Positions 10,046-18,707 of a DNA stretch of 64,000 nucleotides are shown piece by piece. The notes under the pieces were generated by a model. The model was given only the letters and a program-made list of their open reading frames with translations, did no database searches and had not been told where the DNA came from. The stretch comes from Flaviramulus basaltis. Its GTDB lineage: Bacteria; Bacteroidota; Bacteroidia; Flavobacteriales; Flavobacteriaceae. Every line of letters begins with the position of its first letter. The first letter of the stretch is position 1. The DNA lies in assembly GCF_900114265.1 (NCBI RefSeq), contig NZ_FPKV01000002.1, positions 496,001 to 560,000 of the forward strand. Direction: 5' to 3'. The translations under genes were made by a program, and so were the position numbers.

Positions 10046-11140
10046 TTATTTGGTAGAAAATTTATACGTTGTTTTTGTAGAATAAATTTCTCCTGGTTCT
10101 AATATTGTTGTAGGAAAATCTTTTTGATTTGGCGAATCAGGATAGTGTTGTGTTTCAAAACAAAAACCTGTTCTTTTAGCATAAGTACCACCATTTGGTA
10201 TTGGTAATGTGTTATCCAAAAAGTTTGCTGTGTAGAACTGCATTCCTGGTTCTTCTGAATAAACTTCCATAAATCGTCCACTTGTTTCATCGTAAGCTGA
10301 AGCAACAAAATTCATATTACCTTTTTCACCATTCACAATCCAACAATGATCATAACCTCCACCAAGTTTAAGCTGTTCATTATTTATAGCAATTTCTTTT
10401 CCTATTTTTTTTACTGAAGTAAAATCAAAAGGAGTTCCTTTTACGTTTCTTATTTCTCCCGTTGGAATTTGTGTTTCATCAACTGGCAAATAAGTATTTG
10501 AATTTATTACGACATCATGGTTTAAAATATCTTTCGAAAAATCACCTGATAGATTAAAATAAGCATGTTGCGTTAAATTTACAACTGTTGTTTTGTCTGT
10601 AGTTGCTTCGTAAGACACTTCTAAAGCATTATCTTTTGTTAAAGTATATATTACTGTAATTTTTAAATTACCTGGATAACCTTCTTCTCCATCCTTACTT
10701 AAATAAGTCAACTTTAAAATTGAATTTTCTTTTTCTTCAATAGGTTCTGCTTCCCAAACTACAGAATCAAATCCCTTTATGCCACCATGTAAATGATTTT
10801 CACCATTATTAGTTGCCAAAGTATAATCTTTACCTTCTAAAGTAAATTTACCTTTTGCTATTCTATTTCCAAATCTTCCAATTAAGGCACCAAAAAATGG
10901 ATTTTCTTTTAAATAATCATCTAAATTATCAAAACCTAAAACTACGTTTTCAAAATCCCCCTTTTTGTTAGGTACTTTTAATGATGTAATTCTACCTCCG
11001 TAAGTAATGATATTTACTTCAACACCATTATTGTTTACTAATTTATATTGTTCAACCACAGTACTATCTGGCATTTTACCAAATTCTGAGTTTGTAATAC
11101 TTAATTTTCCTTCCAAGATATTTGTTTGTTTTTCTGTCAC
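10046..11140 (-). CDS. galM: Aldose 1-epimerase (galactose mutarotase family)
   Basis: Interconverts the alpha and beta anomers of aldoses, here probably arabinose or xylose released by the neighbouring glycosidases. The 364 residues show the family blocks NGVEVNIITYGGRITSLKVP, FFGALIGRFGNRIAKGKF, GENHLHGGIKGFD, LTQHAYFNLSGD and PEPGM-like EEPGMQFYTANF. The only usable start is a GTG at 11140. It lies immediately after an in-frame TAA, upstream of which the frame reads like a signal peptide, so the enzyme seems to have lost its export signal (see the separate entry). It is the last gene of the minus-strand block, 88 bases after GH51. Confidence 0.85.
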   Translation of the reverse strand: MTEKQTNILEGKLSITNSEFGKMPDSTVVEQYKLVNNNGVEVNIITYGGRITSLKVPNKKGDFENVVLGFDNLDDYLKENPFFGALIGRFGNRIAKGKFTLEGKDYTLATNNGENHLHGGIKGFDSVVWEAEPIEEKENSILKLTYLSKDGEEGYPGNLKITVIYTLTKDNALEVSYEATTDKTTVVNLTQHAYFNLSGDFSKDILNHDVVINSNTYLPVDETQIPTGEIRNVKGTPFDFTSVKKIGKEIAINNEQLKLGGGYDHCWIVNGEKGNMNFVASAYDETSGRFMEVYSEEPGMQFYTANFLDNTLPIPNGGTYAKRTGFCFETQHYPDSPNQKDFPTTILEPGEIYSTKTTYKFSTK

Positions 11141-11221
11141 TTATTCTTTTTTAATTTCCTTACTCTGCATATTTAGACTTAACAAAAGTATAAATACAAA
11201 GTAAAACAAAAGAGATTTAAT
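11141..11221 (-). other. Remnant signal peptide upstream of the epimerase, cut off by a stop codon
   Basis: In the same frame as the epimerase, the 26 codons before its GTG read IKSLLFYFVFILLLSLNM and then QSKEIKKE, followed by TAA. That is a basic residue, a 14-residue hydrophobic core and a polar region, the shape of a signal peptide. It opens with ATT where an ATG would be expected. Two changes (a start codon to ATT, a sense codon to TAA) would explain it; sequencing error is the other explanation. Confidence 0.6.
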
Positions 11222-11228
11222 TTTTTTA

Positions 11229-12782
11229 TTATTTCCCTTCAAAAACAATTAATGAGAATGCAGGAATAGTAACAATAATTTTACCATCTTCAACTTTAAA
11301 ATCTGTAAAATTTTCAGGTTTTACTTTATCTGGATTTTCAAAAGTGTTATGGTCTTGAATTTTTTCTGATGCTAATATGGATGCAGAAATATCTTTTATA
11401 TTATCAATGTTAATAATCACCTCATGAGCTTTAGTGGCATCAATATTAACTAAGGATATATGAGTGTTTTCATTTTTATCTTTTGAAGCAGAAACCGAAA
11501 TGGTTGGAAGTTTTCTGTATTCAGGGTTATTATTTATTTCTGAAGGTAATAATGTAGCATCTTGATGTACTTTATACATATTCATAACATGATATGTTGG
11601 TGTTAAAATCATCTTTTCTTCATCTGTTAAAATAACTGCTTGCAATACATTAACAACCTGAGCTAAATTTGCCATTTTTACTCGCCTTGCGTGATTATTA
11701 AATGTATTTAAAACAGTTCCTGCTAACATGACATCTCGCATTGTATTTTGCTGAAAAAGCACACCATTAGCAACACTTGGTTCTGCATCATACCAACCTC
11801 CCCATTCATCAACAAAAAGTGCTATTTTATTTTCAGGATCATATTTGTCCATAATTTCAATATGTTTTGTAACATATTCTTCCATTTTTAAAGCTTCGTC
11901 CATGGTTTTAAAATAGACATCTTCATCAAAATTTACTGAAGGTCCTTTATCAACCCAGTCAAAAACAGCATAATCATGTAAAGCAACAGCTTCCATAAGT
12001 TCATGCGGAACGTTTTTCATTAAAGTTTCTGTCCAATGATAATCTGAATCTGTAGCTCCGGATGCAATTCTAAAAATTTTAGTATTTGTAGACCAACCAG
12101 CCATAAAGGTTGCATATTTTCTGTATAAATCTGCATAATACTCTGCAGTCATATTTCCTCCGCAACCCCAAGCCTCATTTCCAACTCCCCAGTATTTTAC
12201 ATTCCAAGGTTCTTCCCTTCCATTTTCTCTTCTCCAATCTGCCATAGGGCTTTTATCCGCATGGTTTGTGTATTGCACCCAATCTATTAGTTCTTGTACA
12301 GTACCACTACCAACATTTCCAGAAAGGTAAGGTTCTGCTCCTAAAACCTCACATAGATTTAAAAAATTGTGTGTTCCAAAACTATTATCCTCAGTAGTTC
12401 CGCCCCACCATCTATTAACAATTGTTGGTCTTTCTTCTTTTGGTCCAACACCATCTTTCCAATGATAGGTATCTGCAAAACAACCTCCAGGCCATCTTAA
12501 ATTTGGTATTTGTAGCTCTTTTAAAGCTGCAATAATATCATTACGAACACCTTCTGTATTTGGAATAATCTTATTTTCTTCACCTACATATAAACCATTA
12601 TAAATACAGCGTCCTAAATGTTCGGAAAAATGCCCATAAATATGTTTACTAATTGTGTCTGTTCCTTGAGTCTGAATATTAATAACTACTTTAGAATTAT
12701 TGACTGTTTTCTCTTCATTTTTACAAGAAAAAAGAACTAGAATATTTAATGATAAAAAAAATAATTTAATAGAAATTTTCAT
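11229..12782 (-). CDS. Alpha-L-arabinofuranosidase, GH51, lipoprotein
   Basis: Removes arabinofuranose side chains from arabinoxylan or arabinan oligomers. The 517 residues start with a lipoprotein signal (LVLFSC, lipidated Cys20), so it is anchored in the periplasm or outer membrane. The GH51 hallmarks are RWPGGCFADTYHW near 96-108, the acid/base in GVGNEAWG (Glu203) and the nucleophile in VDEWGGWY (Glu326), followed by a C-terminal beta domain to SLIVFEGK. It is upstream of the epimerase and after the terminator of the xylose symporter, so it probably has its own promoter. Confidence 0.93.
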   Translation of the reverse strand: MKISIKLFFLSLNILVLFSCKNEEKTVNNSKVVINIQTQGTDTISKHIYGHFSEHLGRCIYNGLYVGEENKIIPNTEGVRNDIIAALKELQIPNLRWPGGCFADTYHWKDGVGPKEERPTIVNRWWGGTTEDNSFGTHNFLNLCEVLGAEPYLSGNVGSGTVQELIDWVQYTNHADKSPMADWRRENGREEPWNVKYWGVGNEAWGCGGNMTAEYYADLYRKYATFMAGWSTNTKIFRIASGATDSDYHWTETLMKNVPHELMEAVALHDYAVFDWVDKGPSVNFDEDVYFKTMDEALKMEEYVTKHIEIMDKYDPENKIALFVDEWGGWYDAEPSVANGVLFQQNTMRDVMLAGTVLNTFNNHARRVKMANLAQVVNVLQAVILTDEEKMILTPTYHVMNMYKVHQDATLLPSEINNNPEYRKLPTISVSASKDKNENTHISLVNIDATKAHEVIINIDNIKDISASILASEKIQDHNTFENPDKVKPENFTDFKVEDGKIIVTIPAFSLIVFEGK

Positions 12783-12794
12783 AACAATATTTTA

Positions 12795-12813
12795 AAGTGT
12801 AAAATTAACACTT
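12795..12813. promoter_or_regulatory. Short dyad upstream of GH51, possible operator
   Basis: AAGTGT - 7 bases - ACACTT, centred about 22 bases before the GH51 start codon. The arms are short and the region is AT-rich. It does not match the LacI palindrome seen elsewhere in the window, so any binding would be by another regulator. Confidence 0.25.
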
Positions 12814-12958
12814 GTAAAAATACTAAATTATTTTATAAAAAAAGTAAAGAATATATGCCAATATATTTATAACAAAGATGACAAGATAATCTTAGTTATA
12901 AACTGCAAGATATTTGATTTTAATGCTTTTATAGGTTCAAAAAATATTTTAAAAAATT

Positions 12959-13010
12959 GTTTTAAGCTGTAAAAAGGTAAATCATTTTATTTACTTTTTA
13001 CAGCTTAAAA
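12959..13010 (-). terminator. Terminator of the xylose catabolism operon
   Basis: A long inverted repeat (about 21-bp arms around acagcttaaa / tttaagctgt, with one bulged base). On the minus strand it is followed by a T-rich run. It sits 65 bases past the symporter stop codon and separates that operon from GH51. Confidence 0.75.
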
Positions 13011-13074
13011 CAAAATTTCGCAACTACTATTTAAAATCCGTAATATGCTTATAAGTGTAATTATAAATTTTGCT

Positions 13075-14727
13075 TTAATTACTGAAATAGGTTAGCACAA
13101 ATATTACTAAAATTATTAATACAACCGAAAGGACAACATCTATTTTATCAAAACTGTTTTTGTTTTCTAATTTTTGCTCTGGGGTAAGCGTACCAAAAGC
13201 TAATCCCTTTATAGTTTCATAATTAGGAGCTCGCGTAGCTAAACTAACTGAAACACATAAAATGACTGAGAAAATAAACATAAATATGGCCATATGTGCA
13301 AAATTTATTGTGGCAAAAGCATATAATGCTCCCGAAATTTCTTGTCCACCCGAAATTTGTGGCTGATAATATATCTCGGAGCCTAACCTTAAAATTAATA
13401 ATACTAAACCTGCTAATAATGTAGTAATCGCAGCTTTGGAATTAACACGTTTCCAAATTATTCCTAATAGAAATACTGCCGTAACTGGAGGTGCTATATA
13501 TGATTGTACATTTTGCAGGTATTGATACATAACGCCACCACCTATTTTTTCCATAATAGGAATCCATAAAATACCTAAAACCACAATAATACCTGTAGCA
13601 ATTTTACCTACAGTTAATAACTCTTTTTCGGTTTTTTTAGGTTTTAATTTTTTGTAAATATCTATGGTAAAAATAGTAGAACATGAATTAAATACCGATG
13701 CTAAAGAACTCATTAATGCAGCCATTAATCCACCAGCAACTAATCCTTTTAAACCAACTGGCAATAATGTTTTAACCAACATAGGAAAAGCTCTATCTGC
13801 TTTTTCAACACCAAAAATTTCAGGATTTTGAATACTTAAAGCAAAAGCAATAATACCTGGTATTAAAAAAATTAAAATCGGTAATAATTTTAAATAAGCA
13901 CCAAAAATAGCTCCTCTTCTACCAATTTTAATGTTATTGGCAGCAAGTGTTCTCTGCACAATATATTGATCTGTACACCAATACCAGACACCAACTATAG
14001 TTCCTCCAAACAATAACCCTGTCCAAGGAAAATCTGGATCATTCATTGGTCTCCACATATTAAAATGATCTGGACTAACAGACCTTACAGTTTCTTGTAA
14101 CTGTCCCCAACCACCTACTTCTTGTAAACCCAAATAAGTTATTATTAGAGATCCTGCAATTAAGATAACAGTTTGTAAAGTTTCTGTATATATTACAGCT
14201 TTCATTCCTCCAACCACGGTATAAATACCTGTGAAAATTACAATGCCAATTGCACCATACCAAAATGGAATGCCTAATAATTCTGAAACTACAATTCCAC
14301 CAGCATAAATAGTTACCGATACTTTTGTTAATACATATGCTACTAATGAGAAAAGAGATAAAAACCATCTAGATCTACTATCAAAACGTTTTTCTAAAAA
14401 CTCAGGCATAGTAAATGCCCCACTTCTCATATAAAAAGGAAGAAATAACCAACCTAACAATAGTACAATCCAAGCATGCAACTCATAATGTGCCATTGGT
14501 GTTCCCGAAGCAAATCCTGTTCCTGCAAGACCAACAACATGCTCTGAACCTATATTTGAAGCAAAAATTGATGCTCCTATAACAAACCAACCTACATTAC
14601 GACCAGCAAGAAAGTAATCTTCTGTGTTTTTGTTTTTTTGAAGCACAACCCATACTGCTATGGCTATTAAGGCTAAAAAATAAATACCGAGAACAACCCA
14701 GTCCAAGCTTTCTAAAACTGATTCCAT
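13075..14727 (-). CDS. Sodium:solute symporter (SSS family), probable xylose or pentose importer
   Basis: A 550-residue integral membrane protein with about 13-14 hydrophobic segments and the SSS/SGLT signatures GASIFASNIGSEHVVGLAG near 52-70 and YTVVGGMKAVIYTE near 169-182. Family members couple sugar entry to sodium. As the last gene after xylB and xylA it is the natural carrier for xylose released in the periplasm; that specificity is inferred from position only. The upstream gap to xylA is 47 bases and holds an AACTAACTAA element 13 bases before the start. Confidence 0.88.
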   Translation of the reverse strand: MESVLESLDWVVLGIYFLALIAIAVWVVLQKNKNTEDYFLAGRNVGWFVIGASIFASNIGSEHVVGLAGTGFASGTPMAHYELHAWIVLLLGWLFLPFYMRSGAFTMPEFLEKRFDSRSRWFLSLFSLVAYVLTKVSVTIYAGGIVVSELLGIPFWYGAIGIVIFTGIYTVVGGMKAVIYTETLQTVILIAGSLIITYLGLQEVGGWGQLQETVRSVSPDHFNMWRPMNDPDFPWTGLLFGGTIVGVWYWCTDQYIVQRTLAANNIKIGRRGAIFGAYLKLLPILIFLIPGIIAFALSIQNPEIFGVEKADRAFPMLVKTLLPVGLKGLVAGGLMAALMSSLASVFNSCSTIFTIDIYKKLKPKKTEKELLTVGKIATGIIVVLGILWIPIMEKIGGGVMYQYLQNVQSYIAPPVTAVFLLGIIWKRVNSKAAITTLLAGLVLLILRLGSEIYYQPQISGGQEISGALYAFATINFAHMAIFMFIFSVILCVSVSLATRAPNYETIKGLAFGTLTPEQKLENKNSFDKIDVVLSVVLIILVIFVLTYFSN

Positions 14728-14774
14728 AATGTAAATTGGTTTAGTTAGTTATTGTTTATTCTAATTTCAAATAT

Positions 14775-16100
14775 TTAAATATACTGATTAATAATATTTT
14801 CAAATAATTCTTGTTTTCCACTTTGTAATTCTAATTCTCCATTTTCTTGAGCTATTTGATACAAATCTGAAAGACCTAATTTTCCATTTTCAAAATCTTT
14901 TCCTTTTCCTCCATCAAAAGAACTGTATCTTTTAGTTCTTAAAGCATCATATTGAGAATTTGAAATAATAGCATCAGCAGTAATTAAGGCTCTTGCAAAC
15001 GTATCTGCTCCTCCAATATGTGCTAAGAATACATCTTCCATATCTGTAGAGTTCCTTCTTATTTTAGCATCAAAATTAACACCTCCACCTTGAAGTCCGC
15101 CTGCTTTCATAAACACTAACATGGCTTCAGTAGTTTCTTGAATGTTATTTGGGAATTGATCTGTATCCCATCCGTTTTGATAATCTCCACGGTTAGCATC
15201 TAAACTACCTAACATTCCTGCTCCTGCAGCAACTTCAATTTCATGTTGGAATGTATGTTGTGCTAAAGTTGCATGATTTACTTCAATATTCATTTTGAAA
15301 TCATCTTGTAAACCATATTTGTTTAAGAATCCAATTGCTGTTGCAGAATCAAAATCATATTGATGCTTCATTGGTTCCATTGGTTTTGGCTCAATGAAGA
15401 AGTTTCCTTTAAAACCTTGTGCTCTTGCGTAATCGCGAGCCATAGTTAAAAACTGTCCCATGTGATCTAATTCACGGTTCATATCTGTATTTAATAAAGA
15501 CATGTAACCTTCACGTCCTCCCCAAAACACATAGTTTTCACCATTTAATGCAATAGTTGCATCTAAAGCTAATTTTATTTGTCCGCCAGCACGTGCTAAC
15601 ACATTAAAATCAGGGTTTGTTGCAGCACCATTCATATAACGTGGGTTTGAAAAACAGTTAGCCGTTCCCCAAAGTAATTTAACGCCTGTTGCAGCTTGTT
15701 TTTCTTTTAAAACATCAACAATAGTTGCTAATCTTTTTTCAGATTCTGCAAAAGTAGCACCTTCACGTACTAAATCGTAATCATGAAAACAGTAGTAATC
15801 AAATCCCATTTTGGTAATAAATTCAAAAGCGGCATCTGCTTTTTCTTTTGCAGCATCAATAGCATCAGTTGGTTTATCCCAAGGAAAATTTTGAGTTCCA
15901 GGACCAAATGGATCTGCTCCTTGACCACAGAATGTATGCCAGTATGCTACTGAAAATTTAAACCAATCTTTCATTTTTTTTCCAGCTATAACCTGCTCTG
16001 GGTTATAGTATTTGAATGCTAAAGGATTATCAGATTCTTTTCCTTCAAACTTAATTTCGCCAATACCTTTAAAGTATTCTTTGTTTCCTATAAAAGTCAT
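14775..16100 (-). CDS. xylA: Xylose isomerase
   Basis: Converts D-xylose to D-xylulose in the cytoplasm with divalent metal ions. The 441-residue length fits the class II enzymes. Visible active-site stretches are FCFHDYDLV (catalytic His and Asp near 104-107), FIEPKPMEP (metal Glu and catalytic Lys), [15 protein letters not shown] and GSLDANRGD. It lies 15 bases after xylB in the same operon. Confidence 0.98.
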   Translation of the reverse strand: MTFIGNKEYFKGIGEIKFEGKESDNPLAFKYYNPEQVIAGKKMKDWFKFSVAYWHTFCGQGADPFGPGTQNFPWDKPTDAIDAAKEKADAAFEFITKMGFDYYCFHDYDLVREGATFAESEKRLATIVDVLKEKQAATGVKLLWGTANCFSNPRYMNGAATNPDFNVLARAGGQIKLALDATIALNGENYVFWGGREGYMSLLNTDMNRELDHMGQFLTMARDYARAQGFKGNFFIEPKPMEPMKHQYDFDSATAIGFLNKYGLQDDFKMNIEVNHATLAQHTFQHEIEVAAGAGMLGSLDANRGDYQNGWDTDQFPNNIQETTEAMLVFMKAGGLQGGGVNFDAKIRRNSTDMEDVFLAHIGGADTFARALITADAIISNSQYDALRTKRYSSFDGGKGKDFENGKLGLSDLYQIAQENGELELQSGKQELFENIINQYI

Positions 16101-16115
16101 TTTTTACTTATTTAA

Positions 16116-17600
16116 TTAGTTATTATATTTATTTTCTAAATCGTTTTTCCATAAATTATATGCATCCACATATATTTGTTTATCATTTAATGGATGATAT
16201 GTTAATACCTGCTCATTATCTGAAAAGGCATCTTCTAAAGTTGTAAAATCTCCAAAAGCAACACCAGCAGCTCGCGCAGCACCAATAGCTCCAGTTGTAT
16301 CAATAATATTTATTTCGGTTTCTACTAAAGTCGCTATTGTTTTTGAGAATATTTCTGAACGGAACAAATTATCATTACCTGCTCGCATTCCAGATAAATT
16401 AACGCCATCATTTTTTAAAATTTCAAGACCATAAACAAACGCAAAAGCAATACCTTCTAATGCTGCTCTAAATAAATGTGGACTTTGATGTTTATTAAAA
16501 TTCAAATTCATGATGCTAGAACCATTGTTTGAATTATTCAACATACGTTCCGCTCCATTCCCGAAAGGAATAATTCTCAAACCATCAGAACCCACAGGAA
16601 CTTGTGATGCTAATTCATTCATATCATTGTATGAATCGGTTGTAGCTATATGGTTTTTCATCCAACTGTATTGAATTCCTGCACCATTAATGTTTAAAAG
16701 CTTTCCTATTCTTGGTAAATCTTCGGTATAATTTACATGTGCAAAACTGTTAATTCGTACACTTTCTTTTGAATCTGTATTATCTGTTACAGCATACACA
16801 ACACCACTTGTACCTCCTGTTGCTGCAATTTCTCCCGGATGAAGAACATTCAACGATAATGCATTATTTGGTTGATCTCCTGCTCTATATAAAACTGGAA
16901 TTCCTTCTGGCAAACCTGTTTCTTCTGATGCTTTTTTGGTAACAGTTCCTTGGTTTGAGAACGTTGGAACAATGGTTGGAATTAAATCTGTGCTAATTCC
17001 TAAGTAATTAAACAACCAATCTGCAGGTTTATTTTGTTTAAAATCCCACATGATACCTTCAGATAAACCTGATATTGTTGTCGTTGCTTCGCCTGTAAGT
17101 TTTAAAGCAATATAATCTCCTGGTAATAAAAGTTTATCAATTTTTTCATAAACTTTAGGCTCATTTTCTTTTACCCATTTAAGTTTAGATAAAGTGAAAT
17201 TTCCTGGAGAGTTTAATAAATTAGAAATACATTTTTCTTCTCCTACACCTTTAAATGTTTCATTTCCAATATTTACGGCTCTACTATCACACCATATTAT
17301 TGATGGTCTTAATACATTGTGTTCTTTATCAACAACAACAAGTCCATGCATTTGGTAAGCAATACCAATTCCTTTAATTTGATTAGAATTTACACCCGCT
17401 TTTAAAAGTAATTTTTGTGTTACTTTACCAATATTTTTCCACCAAATTTCTGGTTCTTGTTCTGCCCAACTGGTTTCGACAGATATAATTGCCATTTCGG
17501 TTTCCGGGTAATTTGTAACACCTGCTGAACGGCCTGTTTTTGCATCAATTAAGGCTGCTTTAACTGATGAACTTCCTAAATCGTATCCAATATAATACAT
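16116..17600 (-). CDS. xylB: Xylulokinase
   Basis: Phosphorylates D-xylulose to xylulose 5-phosphate for the pentose phosphate pathway. The 494-residue FGGY-family protein opens with the phosphate-binding loop DLGSSSVKAALID (about 6-18). It carries the substrate stretch AYQMHGLVVVD near 86-96, the GGTSGVVYAV block near 262 and RAALEGIAFAF in the C-terminal ATPase lobe. It begins 4 bases after the GntR-type regulator and is followed by xylA. Confidence 0.95.
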   Translation of the reverse strand: MYYIGYDLGSSSVKAALIDAKTGRSAGVTNYPETEMAIISVETSWAEQEPEIWWKNIGKVTQKLLLKAGVNSNQIKGIGIAYQMHGLVVVDKEHNVLRPSIIWCDSRAVNIGNETFKGVGEEKCISNLLNSPGNFTLSKLKWVKENEPKVYEKIDKLLLPGDYIALKLTGEATTTISGLSEGIMWDFKQNKPADWLFNYLGISTDLIPTIVPTFSNQGTVTKKASEETGLPEGIPVLYRAGDQPNNALSLNVLHPGEIAATGGTSGVVYAVTDNTDSKESVRINSFAHVNYTEDLPRIGKLLNINGAGIQYSWMKNHIATTDSYNDMNELASQVPVGSDGLRIIPFGNGAERMLNNSNNGSSIMNLNFNKHQSPHLFRAALEGIAFAFVYGLEILKNDGVNLSGMRAGNDNLFRSEIFSKTIATLVETEINIIDTTGAIGAARAAGVAFGDFTTLEDAFSDNEQVLTYHPLNDKQIYVDAYNLWKNDLENKYNN

Positions 17601-17604
17601 AGTT

Positions 17605-18606
17605 TTATAATGATTCTCTTAAAATTAGTTTTGTTGGTATATAATGTTGCATTGGTTTGTCGCTTGTAACAAATTCCGCTGCTTTAGTTCCTAATTCATT
17701 AAAATCTGTAGAAACTACAGAAATCCCTTTGTATATAAACTTCTTCATAGGCGTTTCATTGTAAGATAAAAATCCAACATCTTCTCCTGGCTCAAAATTT
17801 TTCTCTCTACATTCCTCTAAAAACCGTCCTAATATTGGGTCGTTTGTACTAATATATGCGATGCCTTTTTTAATTTCAAATTCATTGACATCAGTAATTA
17901 TTTTATGTTTTAAATGATATTCACTGCAAAATTTAATAAAGAATGATATGGTCTCTGTAGGATGATTTGTATATGATGGATAAACAAAAACGATTTCTTT
18001 ATATTTTTTTAATAGATAAAGACATTCTTTTAAAGCGTCATAAAAAGCTTTACCAAAATCTTGAAAAACATAATTATTTTTGGGATTAGAATGAATATTC
18101 CAATCTATTAATAAAAGTTTATCACTACTAATATTTGTTAAGATATCTGGAATGTTTTCGTCATCAAAATTCATAACAATGTACTTATAATACTTACCTA
18201 CACTATTGTTAATTATTGTTTTAAAGTTATCAATATTGTAATGATGAAATTGAATATCAGCTATAAAATTATCAGGTAAATTTTTTATAAATGAATGATA
18301 TAATACTTCTTTATAAGCCTTAAAAGTATCTAAAACTAATAAAACTTTTCTTGTTTCATTTGCAACATAATACCCTTTATTTGGTACAGATTCAATTACA
18401 TTTTGATCTTTTAAAATAGAATAAGCTTTAAAAACAGTATCGCGAGATAATTGTGTTGTTTTACAAATAACATTTACTGATGGCAACACATCGCCTTGGT
18501 GCAAAATATTTTCTGCGATAGCATTGCTAATTGCATTTACTATTTGTAAATATTTAGGAACATCACTTTCGTGATTTATAGTTAGTAAAAATTCGCCTTT
18601 TTCCAT
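17605..18606 (-). CDS. GntR-type winged-helix regulator with sugar-binding domain, probable xylose regulator
   Basis: A 333-residue transcription factor. The N-terminal GntR winged helix (about 12-80: PKYLQIVNAISNAIAENIL, LPSVNVICKTTQLSRDTVFKAY, VPNKGYYV) is joined to a LacI-like periplasmic-binding-protein fold (about 85-333) that would sense a sugar. It is the first gene of the regulator-xylB-xylA-symporter operon with a 4-base gap to xylB, which suggests it senses xylose or xylulose and controls its own operon. No operator is proven; a GC-rich 25-base patch lies just upstream at 18639-18663. Confidence 0.85.
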   Translation of the reverse strand: MEKGEFLLTINHESDVPKYLQIVNAISNAIAENILHQGDVLPSVNVICKTTQLSRDTVFKAYSILKDQNVIESVPNKGYYVANETRKVLLVLDTFKAYKEVLYHSFIKNLPDNFIADIQFHHYNIDNFKTIINNSVGKYYKYIVMNFDDENIPDILTNISSDKLLLIDWNIHSNPKNNYVFQDFGKAFYDALKECLYLLKKYKEIVFVYPSYTNHPTETISFFIKFCSEYHLKHKIITDVNEFEIKKGIAYISTNDPILGRFLEECREKNFEPGEDVGFLSYNETPMKKFIYKGISVVSTDFNELGTKAAEFVTSDKPMQHYIPTKLILRESL

Positions 18607-18707
18607 CTAAATTAACTTTCACAAAACTCTAACCAAATCATGCTGTTCTGTTCCGGTCTGCTAAAGTAATAATTTTTTTAATTCAAAAAATAAAATGTCA
18701 TAATTAT

